A stretch of 64,000 nucleotides of DNA from Alteriqipengyuania abyssalis. GTDB taxonomy: Bacteria > Pseudomonadota > Alphaproteobacteria > Sphingomonadales > Sphingomonadaceae. This document shows, one piece after another, positions 43,797-53,039 of this stretch (its first letter is position 1; the number at the start of each line of letters is the position of its first letter). Below the pieces are notes generated by a model. It worked only from the letters and a program-made list of their open reading frames with translations. It made no database searches and was not told the DNA's origin. Made by a program: the position numbers and the translations under genes. The stretch is from the NCBI RefSeq assembly GCF_019857185.1, contig NZ_JAHWXP010000001.1, positions 682,001-746,000 of the forward strand. Reading direction: 5' to 3'.

Positions 43797-44816
43797 ATGA
43801 GTTTGCGCCGCTCCCTCCTCCCTCTCGCCGCGTGTTTCGCCGCGCTTGCCGCAACCCCTGCCGCCGCGCAGGACATGCCGTTCGATGCCTACATGCAGTT
43901 GGTCATCGCCAAGGCGCGTGCCCAGGGGGTGAGCGAGGATACAATCCGGCGGATGACCTCGGACCTCACGCCCAACCCGCGCGTGATCGAGCTCGACCAA
44001 TCGCAGCCCGGCTCGTCCTCGTCGCCCGGTTATCCGCCGCTGCGGCCCTATCTGGACCGTCACGTCGACAATGCGCGGATCGGCGGCGGGCGCTCGGTCT
44101 ACAACGAGACAACCTATCTCCACGATCGCATCCGCCAGCAATACGGCGTGCCGCCCGAGATCATCATCGCGATCTGGGGGCACGAGACCAATTACGGCGG
44201 CTATCGCGGCAATTTCGACCTCGCCCGCTCGCTCGCCACGCTGGCGTGGGAAGGGCGGCGGCGCGAGCTGTTCGAGAGCGAATTTATCGCGCTGCTGAAG
44301 GTGGCGGACAAGGGCTATTCGCGCGAGCGGCTGGTCGGCAGCTGGGCGGGTGCCTTCGGCAATCCGCAATTCCTGCCGAGCGTCTATCTGCGCCTCGCCA
44401 CCGATGGCGATGGTGACGGGATGGCGAACATCTTCACCAACCAGGCCGACACGATGGCCTCGATCGCGCGCTATTTCCAGGATGCGGGTTGGCGGCCCGG
44501 AATTCCGTGGGGGGTGGGCGCAAGCGTGCCCTCGGGCTTCGATGTCGATGCCTACCGCACCGAACTGGTCGCCCCGGTATGCCCGCGCGTGCACGAACGC
44601 CACAGCCAGTGGAAGACGGTGGAGGAATGGCGCGCGCTGGGCGTTGCGCCGCATCGCAGCCTGCCACCGGGCACGCTCGCCAGCCTGTTCCAGCCCGACG
44701 GGCCGGGAACTCCTGCGTGGCTGTTAACCTCAAATTATCGCGTTATCCTCGAATATAACTGCTCCAATTACTACGCCATGAGTGTGGGGCTGCTAGCCGA
44801 TGAGATTGCCCGGTAA
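43797..44816 (+). CDS. Lytic murein transglycosylase, MltB type
   Basis: 339 residues from ATG 43797. Signal peptide SLRRSLLPLAACFAALAATP ending in AAAQ. SLT-2 domain (PF13406) with the active Glu in IIAIWGHETNYGGYRGNFDL, then WAGAFGNPQFLPSVYLRLA, MANIFTNQADTMASIARYFQ and PWGVGASVPSGFD. It cleaves peptidoglycan to 1,6-anhydroMurNAc. It starts 116 bases after the tRNA-Ser and overlaps the SPOR gene by 17 bases, so the two are likely co-translated and functionally linked. Confidence 0.92.
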   Translation: MSLRRSLLPLAACFAALAATPAAAQDMPFDAYMQLVIAKARAQGVSEDTIRRMTSDLTPNPRVIELDQSQPGSSSSPGYPPLRPYLDRHVDNARIGGGRSVYNETTYLHDRIRQQYGVPPEIIIAIWGHETNYGGYRGNFDLARSLATLAWEGRRRELFESEFIALLKVADKGYSRERLVGSWAGAFGNPQFLPSVYLRLATDGDGDGMANIFTNQADTMASIARYFQDAGWRPGIPWGVGASVPSGFDVDAYRTELVAPVCPRVHERHSQWKTVEEWRALGVAPHRSLPPGTLASLFQPDGPGTPAWLLTSNYRVILEYNCSNYYAMSVGLLADEIAR

Positions 44817-45999
44817 CCTCCGGATTTTGGGAATTGCGTTTGGTCTGATTGCCGGCCTTTCCGCCTGTTCGGGCGGGGGAGGGGGCGGCGATCTGGCGCC
44901 CAACGCGGATTACTACGCGGTCGATCGCGCCGCGCCGACTCCTGTCGGTGCGATCAACGGCCCGCAGGCGGATTACCCGCAGGTGCTGGGCGAGCCTTAT
45001 GTGGTCGACGGCCAGACCTACACCCCGGCAGACGTGCTCAGCTACGATGCGGTCGGCTATGCGACGATCGATGACGCAGCCGGGCCGGGCATCACCATTT
45101 CGCACAAGACCCTGCCGCTGCCGAGCTATGTCGAGCTGACCTCGCTCGACACCGGGCGCACCATCCTGGCGCGTGCGGAACGGCGCGGGCCGATGACGTC
45201 GAGCCGGATTCTCGGCCTGTCGCCCGGTGCCGCGCAGGAACTGGGCGCGGGCGACGGCGCTCCGATTCGGGTTCGCCGGGTCAATCCGCCGGAATACGAA
45301 CGCGCGGCCCTGCGCTCCGGCCAGCCTGCCGGATCGCGGCTCGATACGCCCGACACGCTGCTGGCGGTGCTGCGCAAGCAATTGCCTGCCACCGGATCGG
45401 TCAGCCTTGCGCGAGCCGACGCGCGCAGCACCTCGGCAAGAACCAGCGGCGCTGCCGACACCGATTACCGCACGGTGGAGCGGGAATTCGACACGACCTT
45501 CGCCGAGGTCGACCCGGGCCCCTCCAGTGCGGTCGCCGACGCATTCGAGGAATATGAGACGCTGCCGCCTGCTCCTGCGCCCGCTCCGGCGGCGCCGACC
45601 CGCTACGCGCTCGCCCCGATCGGGGAGACGCCGACCGGGGCAGGGCGTCCGGCACCGGTCGAGGTCGCTCGGATGGAAACGCCGCGCCCGGCCCCTGCGC
45701 CGCGCGCCGCGCCGCCACCGGCGCGGGCTGCACCTTCGCCGCCCGTCACGCGCTCAGTACCTGCGCGGACGACGCAATCGACCGCCAGGCGTGGACGTTA
45801 CGTCATCCAGGTCGCATCATTCTCCAGCAAGAACAATGCGATCGAAGCGGCCGACAAGCTGGGCGGATTCGTGGTCCAGTCGGGCCGCTTCTACCGCGTG
45901 CGCACGGGGCCGTTCGCGACCCGTGGAGAAGCCGATGCCGCCCTCGCCAGCGCGCGCCGGGTCGGCTATAGGGACGCCTTCATAGACACGAGCGAATAG
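44800..45999 (+). CDS. SPOR-domain lipoprotein with degenerate RlpA-like domain
   Basis: 399 residues. Lipoprotein signal FGLIAGLSAC, then a Gly-rich stretch. Residues about 85-165 resemble the RlpA double-psi barrel: YDAVGYATIDDAAGPGITIS, HKTLPLPSYVELTSLDTGRT, RRGPMTSSRILGLSPGAAQE. The catalytic-type NDRGPF of RlpA is ERRGPM here and the WYGP box is missing, so lytic activity is doubtful. The Pro/Ala linker leads to a C-terminal SPOR domain (GRYVIQVASFSSKNNAIEAA, then YRVRTGPFATRGEADAALA), which targets denuded septal peptidoglycan. A division-site role is inferred. Confidence 0.82.
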   Translation: MRLPGNLRILGIAFGLIAGLSACSGGGGGGDLAPNADYYAVDRAAPTPVGAINGPQADYPQVLGEPYVVDGQTYTPADVLSYDAVGYATIDDAAGPGITISHKTLPLPSYVELTSLDTGRTILARAERRGPMTSSRILGLSPGAAQELGAGDGAPIRVRRVNPPEYERAALRSGQPAGSRLDTPDTLLAVLRKQLPATGSVSLARADARSTSARTSGAADTDYRTVEREFDTTFAEVDPGPSSAVADAFEEYETLPPAPAPAPAAPTRYALAPIGETPTGAGRPAPVEVARMETPRPAPAPRAAPPPARAAPSPPVTRSVPARTTQSTARRGRYVIQVASFSSKNNAIEAADKLGGFVVQSGRFYRVRTGPFATRGEADAALASARRVGYRDAFIDTSE

Positions 46000-46052
46000 C
46001 GGCTGCGCCAGTCCCCCGACGGCGCAAACTCGCCGTAGCAGGAGCAACCGCA

Positions 46053-47219
46053 TTGTCTTCATCTCTGGTGAACCGGGCCCGGGTGGTGGGTTTTCTCGCC
46101 GCCCTGTCGCTCGCGTTGCCAACCGGGCTCAGCGCCCAGCCTTCGCCCCCGACCCCCGAACAGGCGCCGATCGCCTACATGATCGATCTGTCGAGCGGAC
46201 AGACGCTCTATGCGCGCGATATCGACCGCCGCTTCGTCCCCGCTTCGATCACCAAGGTGATGACGACGCTGGTGGCGTTCGACATGCTCGCCGATGGCAA
46301 GCTGCGACGCGACCAGCGCATGCCCTATCGCGACGCCAGCTTCGACGAATGGCATCGCAAGGGATCGACCCTGTTCCTCCCGCGCCGTGCACGGCCTTCG
46401 GTGAACGAGCTGCTGATCGGGATCACCACGGTCTCTGCCAATGACGCAGCGGTCGTGCTGGCCGAAGGCGCAGCGGGCAGCGTGGACAAATGGACCGCGC
46501 GGATGAACGCCACCGCCCGTTCGATCGGCATGCACGACAGCTATTTCGGCACGCCCAATGGCTGGCCGGACGAAGGACACACCTTCACCAGCGCGCGCGA
46601 TCTGGGGCGGCTGGCGACGCGGATCATCCGCGGCCATCCCGACTTTTTCGACTATTACTACGGCCGCACCGGCCTGAAGGCCTACGGCATCGCGCAGGAC
46701 AATCACGATCCGATCACCGGCCGGGTGGACGGCGCGGACGGGCTGAAGACCGGCTATACCGATCAGGCCGGCTACGGCTTCCTCGGCACGGCGGAGCGCG
46801 ACGGGCGGCGGCTGGTGATGGTGGTTGCGGGGGCCGATCGCGGCCAGGTGCGCAACCGGGCCGCACGCGATTTCATCGAATGGGGTTTCGACGCATTCGA
46901 CAGCACGTTGCTGGTGAGGAAAGGCAAGCCTGCCGCCACCGCACAGGTTCAGAACGGCGCGGTCGACCAGCTGCCGCTGGTCGCGGCGCAGGATATCCGC
47001 GTCGCGACCCCGCGCGGCGATGGCGCGCGACCTGAACTCACCGTGCGCTACGACGGGCCGCTGCGGGCTCCGATCGCCAAAGGCGAAGCGGTCGCCACGC
47101 TGGAGATCGCTGTGCCGGGGATGGAGCCTTCCACCCTGCCGCTCTACGCCGCGCGCGACGTGCCCGAGGCGGGGCTGTTCCAGCGGATCGGCAACGGGTT
47201 TGCCGGGCTTTTCCGGTGA
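46053..47219 (+). CDS. D-alanyl-D-alanine carboxypeptidase (PBP5/6-type)
   Basis: 388 residues from TTG 46053, placed by a clear AGGAG eight bases upstream. Signal peptide VVGFLAALSLALPTGLSAQ. Active-site motifs: S-I-T-K in FVPASITKVMTTLVAF, S-A-N in ITTVSANDAAVVLAEGA, K-T-G in DGLKTGYTDQAGYGFLGTA. The C-terminal beta domain and amphipathic end are those of DacA/DacC. It trims the terminal D-alanine of peptidoglycan pentapeptides. It lies with tmk, overlapping by four bases, and follows the SPOR gene in one string. Confidence 0.92.
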   Translation: MSSSLVNRARVVGFLAALSLALPTGLSAQPSPPTPEQAPIAYMIDLSSGQTLYARDIDRRFVPASITKVMTTLVAFDMLADGKLRRDQRMPYRDASFDEWHRKGSTLFLPRRARPSVNELLIGITTVSANDAAVVLAEGAAGSVDKWTARMNATARSIGMHDSYFGTPNGWPDEGHTFTSARDLGRLATRIIRGHPDFFDYYYGRTGLKAYGIAQDNHDPITGRVDGADGLKTGYTDQAGYGFLGTAERDGRRLVMVVAGADRGQVRNRAARDFIEWGFDAFDSTLLVRKGKPAATAQVQNGAVDQLPLVAAQDIRVATPRGDGARPELTVRYDGPLRAPIAKGEAVATLEIAVPGMEPSTLPLYAARDVPEAGLFQRIGNGFAGLFR

Positions 47220-47863
47220 CGCATCACGACATCAAGGCGCGCTTCATCGCGTTCGAGGGCGGCGAGGGCGTCGGCAAGTCGACTCAGGCGAAGCGGCTGG
47301 TCGAAGCACTCGCGAACCGCGGGATCGACGCGCTGCTGACCCGTGAGCCGGGCGGCACCACCGGGGCGGAGATGATCCGCAAGCTGCTGCTCGAACCGCC
47401 GGGCACCGGCTGGCGCGTGCAGGCCGAAGCGATGCTGTTCGCCGCCGCCCGGTCGGACCATGTGGCCAAGGCGATCAAGCCCGCGCTGATGGCAGGCCGC
47501 TGGGTCGTGTGCGACCGCTTCGTATTGTCGAGCCGCGCCTATCAGGGCCTCGCCGGGGGCCTCGGCGATGAAGAAGTGCGCACGCTCCACCAGATCGGCA
47601 GCGGCGGCTTGCTGCCGTGTCGCACCTTCCTGCTCGAAGCGCCGGGCGACGACGTCGCCGAACGGCTGCGCAAGCGCGACGGGGACGAGGTGGACGCCAT
47701 CGGCGGGCGCGATGCGCGCTATCACGCGGATGTCGCGCGCGGGTTCGCCGGGCTGGCGCAGGATGACGACACCATCATCCAGATCGATGCTTCGGGCAGT
47801 GCCGACGCGGTTCACGAAGCGGTGATGAGGGAGCTTGCTCCGCTGCTCGTCGGCGAAGCGTGA
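47216..47863 (+). CDS. tmk: Thymidylate kinase
   Basis: 215 residues from GTG 47216, overlapping the carboxypeptidase stop. P-loop FIAFEGGEGVGKSTQAKRL, DRFVLSSRAYQG lid-adjacent motif, TREPGGTTGAEMI and RYHADVARGFAGLAQ. It phosphorylates dTMP to dTDP. The GEGVGKST P-loop and the TREPG motif are unambiguous. The order tmk-holB-metG-tatD-MBL is a conserved alphaproteobacterial string. Confidence 0.95.
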   Translation: MTHHDIKARFIAFEGGEGVGKSTQAKRLVEALANRGIDALLTREPGGTTGAEMIRKLLLEPPGTGWRVQAEAMLFAAARSDHVAKAIKPALMAGRWVVCDRFVLSSRAYQGLAGGLGDEEVRTLHQIGSGGLLPCRTFLLEAPGDDVAERLRKRDGDEVDAIGGRDARYHADVARGFAGLAQDDDTIIQIDASGSADAVHEAVMRELAPLLVGEA

Positions 47864-48819
47864 CCGATCATCACGCCCCCCAATGGCGCGAATGGCGCGC
47901 CGCGCTGGCCAGTCCGCGCATGCACCACGCGTGGATTCTCGCGGGCAAGAAGGGGCTGGGAAAGCACGACTTCGCCTTCGCGGCCGCGCGCGAGCTGGTC
48001 GCCATCGGGCGCGATGCGCCGGTGGCGGATAACGACCCCGACATCCAGCTGCTGACCCACCTGCCCAAGGACGACAAGGAAGCGAAGAAGGCGGAGAAGG
48101 GCGAGGCTTTCGAAACCAAGCGCAACATCTCGATCGACCAGATACGCGCGATGCAGGCTCGGCTGACCACGCGGCCGACGCTCGGCGCTTTTCGCGCGAT
48201 CATTATCGAACCGGCAGACGATCTGGAGCGGAGCGCCGCCAACGCGCTGCTCAAGAGCCTGGAGGAACCGCCGGCGGGCACGTTCTTCCTGCTGGTGACC
48301 CATCGCCCTGGCCTGCTGCTGCCCACGATCCGCTCGCGCGCCCGGATTCTGCGGTTCAATCCGCTGTCCATGGGCGCGGTCGAGGATGCCCTGCGCGCCG
48401 CCGGCGACCATGCCGACCCCGCCGAGATCACGCTGGCGGCGCGCGCCAGCGGCGGAGCGCCGGGGGCCGCGCTGTCGTTCATCGCACAGGACCTCGCCCC
48501 TGCAGAGGCGCTGATGCGCCAGATCGCGAGCGAGGGAGACCCGGCTTTCGTGCTGCGCGGCAAACTGGGCGAAGAAATCGGCGCGCGGCCCGACCGGGCG
48601 CGGCTTTCCGCCACGCTCGACCTCGCGCGCACCGTGCTCGCGCAAAAGCTGGAATCGCCCGACTCGATCGACATTCCCGCTCTGGTCGATGCGCATGCGC
48701 GTTTGGTGACGATCTCGGGCCAGGCGCGAAGCTATAATTTCGACCCCGGTTTCCTCGCGATGGAAATCGGCACCTTGCTCGCTTCGGCTGCGCCGAATAG
48801 AGCCGCTTCCGATGGCTGA
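47860..48819 (+). CDS. holB: DNA polymerase III delta' subunit
   Basis: 319 residues from GTG 47860. MHHAWILAGKKGLGKHDFAF has a P-loop remnant without a canonical GKT; ISIDQIRAMQARLTTRPTLG, RAIIIEPADDLERSAANALL and KSLEEPPAGTFFLLVTHRPG are clamp-loader features. The charged segment KEAKKAEKGEAFETKRNISI is a normal linker. It is part of the clamp loader that opens the beta clamp. It overlaps metG by eight bases. Confidence 0.92.
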   Translation: MTDHHAPQWREWRAALASPRMHHAWILAGKKGLGKHDFAFAAARELVAIGRDAPVADNDPDIQLLTHLPKDDKEAKKAEKGEAFETKRNISIDQIRAMQARLTTRPTLGAFRAIIIEPADDLERSAANALLKSLEEPPAGTFFLLVTHRPGLLLPTIRSRARILRFNPLSMGAVEDALRAAGDHADPAEITLAARASGGAPGAALSFIAQDLAPAEALMRQIASEGDPAFVLRGKLGEEIGARPDRARLSATLDLARTVLAQKLESPDSIDIPALVDAHARLVTISGQARSYNFDPGFLAMEIGTLLASAAPNRAASDG

Positions 48820-50374
48820 ACCCTACTACATTACCACCGCGATCCATTACCCCAACGGCAAGCCGCATATCGGCCACGCCTACGAGACGGTCGCTGCCGA
48901 CGTAATCGCGCGATTCCAGCGCCTGAAGGGCCGCGACGTGCGGTTTCAGACCGGCACGGACGAGCATGGGCTGAAGATGGCCCGCAAGGCGGAGGAGCAG
49001 GGCAAGACCCCGCGCGAGCTCGCCGACGAGATGAGCGGCTATTTCCGCGACCTGTTCGACCGGCTGAACATTTCCTACGACCGCTTCATCCGCACCACCG
49101 AAGCTGGCCACCACACCGCCAGCCAGGCGCTGTGGCGCAAGATGGAGGCCAACGGCGACCTCTATCTCGATCGCTACGAAGGCTGGTATTCGGTCCGCGA
49201 CGAAGCCTTCTACGACGAGAAGGAGCTGGTCGAAGGAGAAGGGGGAGAGAAACTTTCTCCGCAGGGCACCCCGGTCGAATGGACCGTTGAGGAAAGCTGG
49301 TTCTTCCGCCTGTCGAAATACCAGGACAAGCTGCTCGACCTCTATGCCTCGCAGCCGGATTTCATCCAGCCCGACAGCCGCCGCAACGAGGTGATGCGCT
49401 TCGTCGAAGGCGGCCTGCGCGATCTTTCGGTCAGCCGCACCAGCTTCGACTGGGGCGTGCAGGTGCCCGGTGCCGAAGACCACGTGATGTACGTGTGGGT
49501 CGACGCGCTGACCAACTACATCAGCGGCCTCGGCTACCCGGAAGAGGGCGCGGACTGGAAATACTGGCCCGCCGACCTGCACCTGATCGGCAAGGACATC
49601 ATCCGCTTCCACACGGTCTACTGGCCCGCCTTTCTGATGAGTGCCGGGGTCGAGCTGCCCAGGCAGGTCTATGGCCACGGCTTCCTGCTCAACCGCGGGC
49701 AGAAGGAATCGAAGTCGCTCGGCAATGTGACCGATCCCAATGTGCTGGCCGAACAGTTCGGGGTGGATGCGCTGCGGTACTTCCTGATGCGCGAAATCGC
49801 CTTCGGGCAGGACGGTAGCTATTCGCCCGAAGCGATCGTAACTCGCGCCAATGCGGAGCTGGCCAACAGCTTCGGCAACCTCGCGCAGCGCACGCTTTCG
49901 ATGATCGCCAAGAACCTCGACGGCGAGCTCGGTGCCTATTCGCCCGCAGGCGATGACAAGGCGCTGCTGACCACGGTGCAGGATGCCTGCCGCGAAGGCC
50001 TGCCCAAGCAGTTCGAAAAGCTCGCCTTCTCGACCGGGATCGAGGCGTGGATGAAGGCGGTCTACGCCTGCAACCAGTATGTCGACGAGCAGGCGCCGTG
50101 GGCGCTCAAGAAGACCGACCCGGAGCGGATGCGCACCGTGCTGCAGACGCTGTTTATCGCGCTGCGAGACCTCGCCATCGCGATCCAGCCTGTGATTCCG
50201 GAGAAAGCGGACCACCTGCTGACCATGCTGGGCATTGCCGAAGACGCGCGAACTTTCGAGGATCTGGCCGATGAGGGCTGGTATGGCGCGCTGGTGCGCA
50301 CCGGATACCGCGTCGCACCGCCGAGCCCACTGTTCCCGCGCCTCGAACTGCCAGAGGCTGAGGACGCAGGCTGA
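48812..50374 (+). CDS. metG: Methionyl-tRNA synthetase
   Basis: 520 residues. HIGH motif in YPNGKPHIGHAYETVAADVI and KMSKS-like motif in NRGQKESKSLGNVTDPNVLA. The Trp/Tyr-rich FHTVYWPAFLMSAG and the TDEHGLKMARKAEEQGKT stretch are typical. The zinc-knuckle region of E. coli MetG is replaced by a Cys-free segment (EGWYSVRDEAFYDEKEL), so this is the zinc-free MetRS type. There is no C-terminal tRNA-binding (EMAP-like) extension. It charges tRNA-Met. Confidence 0.95.
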   Translation: MAEPYYITTAIHYPNGKPHIGHAYETVAADVIARFQRLKGRDVRFQTGTDEHGLKMARKAEEQGKTPRELADEMSGYFRDLFDRLNISYDRFIRTTEAGHHTASQALWRKMEANGDLYLDRYEGWYSVRDEAFYDEKELVEGEGGEKLSPQGTPVEWTVEESWFFRLSKYQDKLLDLYASQPDFIQPDSRRNEVMRFVEGGLRDLSVSRTSFDWGVQVPGAEDHVMYVWVDALTNYISGLGYPEEGADWKYWPADLHLIGKDIIRFHTVYWPAFLMSAGVELPRQVYGHGFLLNRGQKESKSLGNVTDPNVLAEQFGVDALRYFLMREIAFGQDGSYSPEAIVTRANAELANSFGNLAQRTLSMIAKNLDGELGAYSPAGDDKALLTTVQDACREGLPKQFEKLAFSTGIEAWMKAVYACNQYVDEQAPWALKKTDPERMRTVLQTLFIALRDLAIAIQPVIPEKADHLLTMLGIAEDARTFEDLADEGWYGALVRTGYRVAPPSPLFPRLELPEAEDAG

Positions 50375-51168
50375 TGCTGATCGATAGCCACTGCCATCTC
50401 GAATACGAAGGCCTGGTCGACGATCAGGACGCAGTGCTCTCCCGTGCTCGCGAGGCCGGGGTTCGGGGCTTCCTGAACATCTCCACCAAGCAGGACGAGT
50501 GGGACCAGGTCGTCGCCACCGCCGCACGCGAGCCGGATGTCTGGGCGAGCGTCGGCATCCATCCGCATAATGCCGATGGCCATGCCGATCTCGCGCGCGA
50601 GACGCTGTTCGAAGCGACGCAGCACCCCAAAGTGGTCGGGATCGGCGAGACCGGGCTCGATTACTTCTACGACAAGTCCGACCGGGCGACGCAGCAGGCG
50701 CTGTTTCGCATGCATATCGACGTTGCGCGCGAGACCGGGCTGCCGCTGATCATCCACACCCGCGATGCCGAGGATGACACCGCCGCAATCCTCGAGGAAG
50801 AGATGGGGAAGGGGGCCTACCCCGCGCTGATCCATTGCTTCACCGCCTCGGAAAGCTTCGGGCGCAAAGTCCTAGATCTGGGCCTCTCGATCTCGCTTTC
50901 CGGCATCGTCACCTTCAAGAACGCGAAGGATCTGCAGGAGGTCGCCAAGATCATCCCGGCGGACCGGCTGCTGGTCGAAACCGACAGCCCGTTCCTCGCG
51001 CCCGTGCCGCATCGCGGGAAGACCTGCGAACCGGCCTTCGTCGCCAATACCGCGCAATTCGTGGCGGATCTGCGCGAGACCAGCGTAGAGGCCTTGGCCG
51101 AGCAGACCACGCACAACTTCCACGCGCTGTTCGCGAAGACGCGCCAGCAGGGCAAGGCAACGGCGTGA
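50374..51168 (+). CDS. TatD family hydrolase
   Basis: 264 residues. Metal ligands: the N-terminal H-x-H in MLIDSHCHLEYEG, Glu in VGIGETGLDYFYDKSD, His in LPLIIHTRDAEDD and IHCFTASESFGRK, and Asp in LLVETDSPFLAP. It is a metal-dependent DNase/phosphoesterase with a TIM barrel. Its start overlaps the metG stop by one base; the MBL gene starts four bases before its own stop. The motif order matches the YcfH/TatD branch. Confidence 0.9.
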   Translation: MLIDSHCHLEYEGLVDDQDAVLSRAREAGVRGFLNISTKQDEWDQVVATAAREPDVWASVGIHPHNADGHADLARETLFEATQHPKVVGIGETGLDYFYDKSDRATQQALFRMHIDVARETGLPLIIHTRDAEDDTAAILEEEMGKGAYPALIHCFTASESFGRKVLDLGLSISLSGIVTFKNAKDLQEVAKIIPADRLLVETDSPFLAPVPHRGKTCEPAFVANTAQFVADLRETSVEALAEQTTHNFHALFAKTRQQGKATA

Positions 51169-51932
51169 AGGTCACGCTGCTCGGCTCGGGTACGTCGACC
51201 GGCGTTCCGCGCATCAATGGCGACTGGGGTGCGTGCGATCCGTCCGAACCGCGCAACCGCCGCACGCGGGTGTCGATCGTGGTGGAGAACGACGCCGGCG
51301 CACGCTTGCTGGTCGACACCCCGCCGGATCTGCGCGACCAGTTCCTGCGCAACAAGATCACCAATGTCGACGGCGTGTTCTGGACGCACGACCATGCCGA
51401 CCATTGCCACGGAATCGACGATCTGCGCGCGCTGCGATACGGCCGCAGCGGCCCGATCCCGGGCTATGGCGTCGAGGAGACGGTGCGGCGGCTGAAGGCG
51501 CGCTTTTCCTACGTTTTCGCAGGCGAACACGGCTATCCGACGATCGTGAAGCTGGAGGTGCTCGACCGGCTGCGGCTTTTTGCGGGCTTCACCGTCAACT
51601 GGTGCGTGATGCCGCACGGCCCGGCGAAAAGCACAGGCTATCGCTTCGGATGCGATGACAAGTCCATCGGCTATGCCACTGATTTCAGTGAAATAACCAG
51701 CGAGATGGTCACGCTGTTCAAGGGCGTGGACCTGCTCGTGTGCGATTGCCTCCGCCGGGAAGAACACCCGACCCATGCGAATCTCGCCATGGCGCTGGAA
51801 CTCGGCAAACGCTGCAAGGTCGGCAAGATCGTCCTGACGCACCTTGATAAAAGCATGGATTACAAGACTTTATCGGGCGAAGTTCCGGCGGGCGTTCAGG
51901 TCGGTTACGACGGAATGGTGGTCGCCGCGTGA
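51165..51932 (+). CDS. MBL-fold metallohydrolase (PhnP-like)
   Basis: 255 residues from GTG 51165. KVTLLGSGTSTGVPRINGDW and the metal motif HDHADHCHGIDDLRAL (HxHxDH) are diagnostic of the MBL/beta-CASP-like phosphodiesterase group, as in PhnP. Further ligands are His in CVMPHGPAKSTGYRF and Asp in SIGYATDFSEI. It probably hydrolyses a cyclic phosphodiester; the physiological substrate is unknown. Gene order with tatD is standard in alphaproteobacteria. Confidence 0.85.
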   Translation: MKVTLLGSGTSTGVPRINGDWGACDPSEPRNRRTRVSIVVENDAGARLLVDTPPDLRDQFLRNKITNVDGVFWTHDHADHCHGIDDLRALRYGRSGPIPGYGVEETVRRLKARFSYVFAGEHGYPTIVKLEVLDRLRLFAGFTVNWCVMPHGPAKSTGYRFGCDDKSIGYATDFSEITSEMVTLFKGVDLLVCDCLRREEHPTHANLAMALELGKRCKVGKIVLTHLDKSMDYKTLSGEVPAGVQVGYDGMVVAA

Positions 51933-52096
51933 ACCAGTTCGAAGTCGTCCAGATCATCGCGCTGGTCGGCTGGCTGATCCTCGCGGTCAGCGCGTTCGCA
52001 GCGCGCGGGCTCAACTGGAAGACGTCGCTGCGCCACGCGCTGATGTGGGCCGTGATCATCTGCGGGTTGATGCTGCTGATAACGATGGTGCGCTGA
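51929..52096 (+). CDS. 55-residue two-span membrane protein
   Basis: GTG 51929 overlaps the MBL stop by four bases. The product begins MNQFEVVQIIALVGWLILAV and ends WAVIICGLMLLITMVR, with two membrane spans (about 6-25 and 37-53) and a short basic loop (RGLNWKTSLRHA). Translational coupling to the MBL gene supports a real gene. The family is not recognised. Confidence 0.72.
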   Translation: MNQFEVVQIIALVGWLILAVSAFAARGLNWKTSLRHALMWAVIICGLMLLITMVR

Positions 52097-52167
52097 AGCG
52101 CGCGAGCCGGGGTAAGAACCCGGCAGGGCGGCCCGATAGCTCGATCCTGCCGCTCTCGGCCCATCCC

Positions 52168-52197
52168 TTATTTTACATAATATATATTATCCATCTA
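52168..52197. promoter_or_regulatory. AT-rich palindrome upstream of mazG
   Basis: A 30-base stretch at about 52168-52197 is strikingly AT-rich compared with its GC-rich surroundings and contains the perfect palindrome ATAATATATATTAT (52177-52190). Upstream is a GC hairpin (GCCGGG, GTAAGAA, CCCGGC, about 52106-52125). It may be an operator, a promoter melting region, or both, for mazG (start 52266). No recognised regulator matches this palindrome. Confidence 0.4.
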
Positions 52198-52265
52198 GTG
52201 CGTTCGCCGATCCGCTGCTCAAATCCGCTGCTGACGCGGCGTGCTCTTGGCCCTACTCGTGCGTC

Positions 52266-53036
52266 ATGACGCACACACCGACACCCCAGATCGATCGCCT
52301 GCTCGCCATCATGGCGCGGCTGCGTGATCCGGACCATGGCTGCGAATGGGATCTGGCGCAGGATTTCGCCAGCATCGCGCCGTACACGATCGAGGAAGCC
52401 TACGAGGTCGCCGACGCGATCGAGCGTGACGCCATGGCGGAACTGCGCGAGGAACTGGGCGACCTTCTGCTGCAGGTCGTGTTCCATGCGCGCATGGCCG
52501 AGGAACGCGGCCTGTTCGGGTTCGAGGACGTGGCGCAGGCGATTTCGGACAAGATGGAGGCGCGCCATCCGCACATTTTCGGCGGCAGCGATGGCACGAT
52601 GGACGAGACCCGCTGGGAAGCGCTGAAGGCGCAGGAGCGCGAGGCGAAAGGCCAGCAAAGCGCGATGGACGGCGTCGCCCGCGCCCTCCCCGCACTGCTC
52701 CGCGCGGAAAAACTGCAGAAGCGCGCGGCACGCGACGGGTTCGACTGGCCCGATCCCTCCGGCGCGGCGGCCAAGATCGCCGAGGAAACGCGCGAACTGG
52801 CCGAAGCGGACGATGCAACGCGCGAGGAGGAAGCGGGCGATCTGCTGTTCGCCGCAGTCAATCTCGTCCGCGCATACGGAATCCAGCCCGAGGCTGCACT
52901 GCGCGCCGCGAACGACAAGTTCGAACGGCGCTATCGCGGAATGGAGGCGCTGGGGGATGGGGAATTCGCCACGCTCGACCTCGATGCGCAGGAGGCGCTG
53001 TGGCAGGCGGTCAAGCGCGCGGAGAAGGAAAGATAG
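52266..53036 (+). CDS. mazG: Nucleoside triphosphate pyrophosphohydrolase MazG
   Basis: 256 residues, two MazG domains. First domain: RLRDPDHGCEWDLAQDFASI, then APYTIEEAYEVADAIERDAM and LREELGDLLLQVVFHARMAE (the EExxE-type metal site). Second: AKIAEETRELAEADDATREE and EAGDLLFAAVNLVRAYGI. It hydrolyses NTPs to NMPs, limiting damaged nucleotides and possibly ppGpp effects. It is preceded by 169 bases without a gene, which hold a GC-hairpin, an AT-rich palindrome and no clear ORF. Confidence 0.93.
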   Translation: MTHTPTPQIDRLLAIMARLRDPDHGCEWDLAQDFASIAPYTIEEAYEVADAIERDAMAELREELGDLLLQVVFHARMAEERGLFGFEDVAQAISDKMEARHPHIFGGSDGTMDETRWEALKAQEREAKGQQSAMDGVARALPALLRAEKLQKRAARDGFDWPDPSGAAAKIAEETRELAEADDATREEEAGDLLFAAVNLVRAYGIQPEAALRAANDKFERRYRGMEALGDGEFATLDLDAQEALWQAVKRAEKER

Positions 53037-53039
53037 GCC

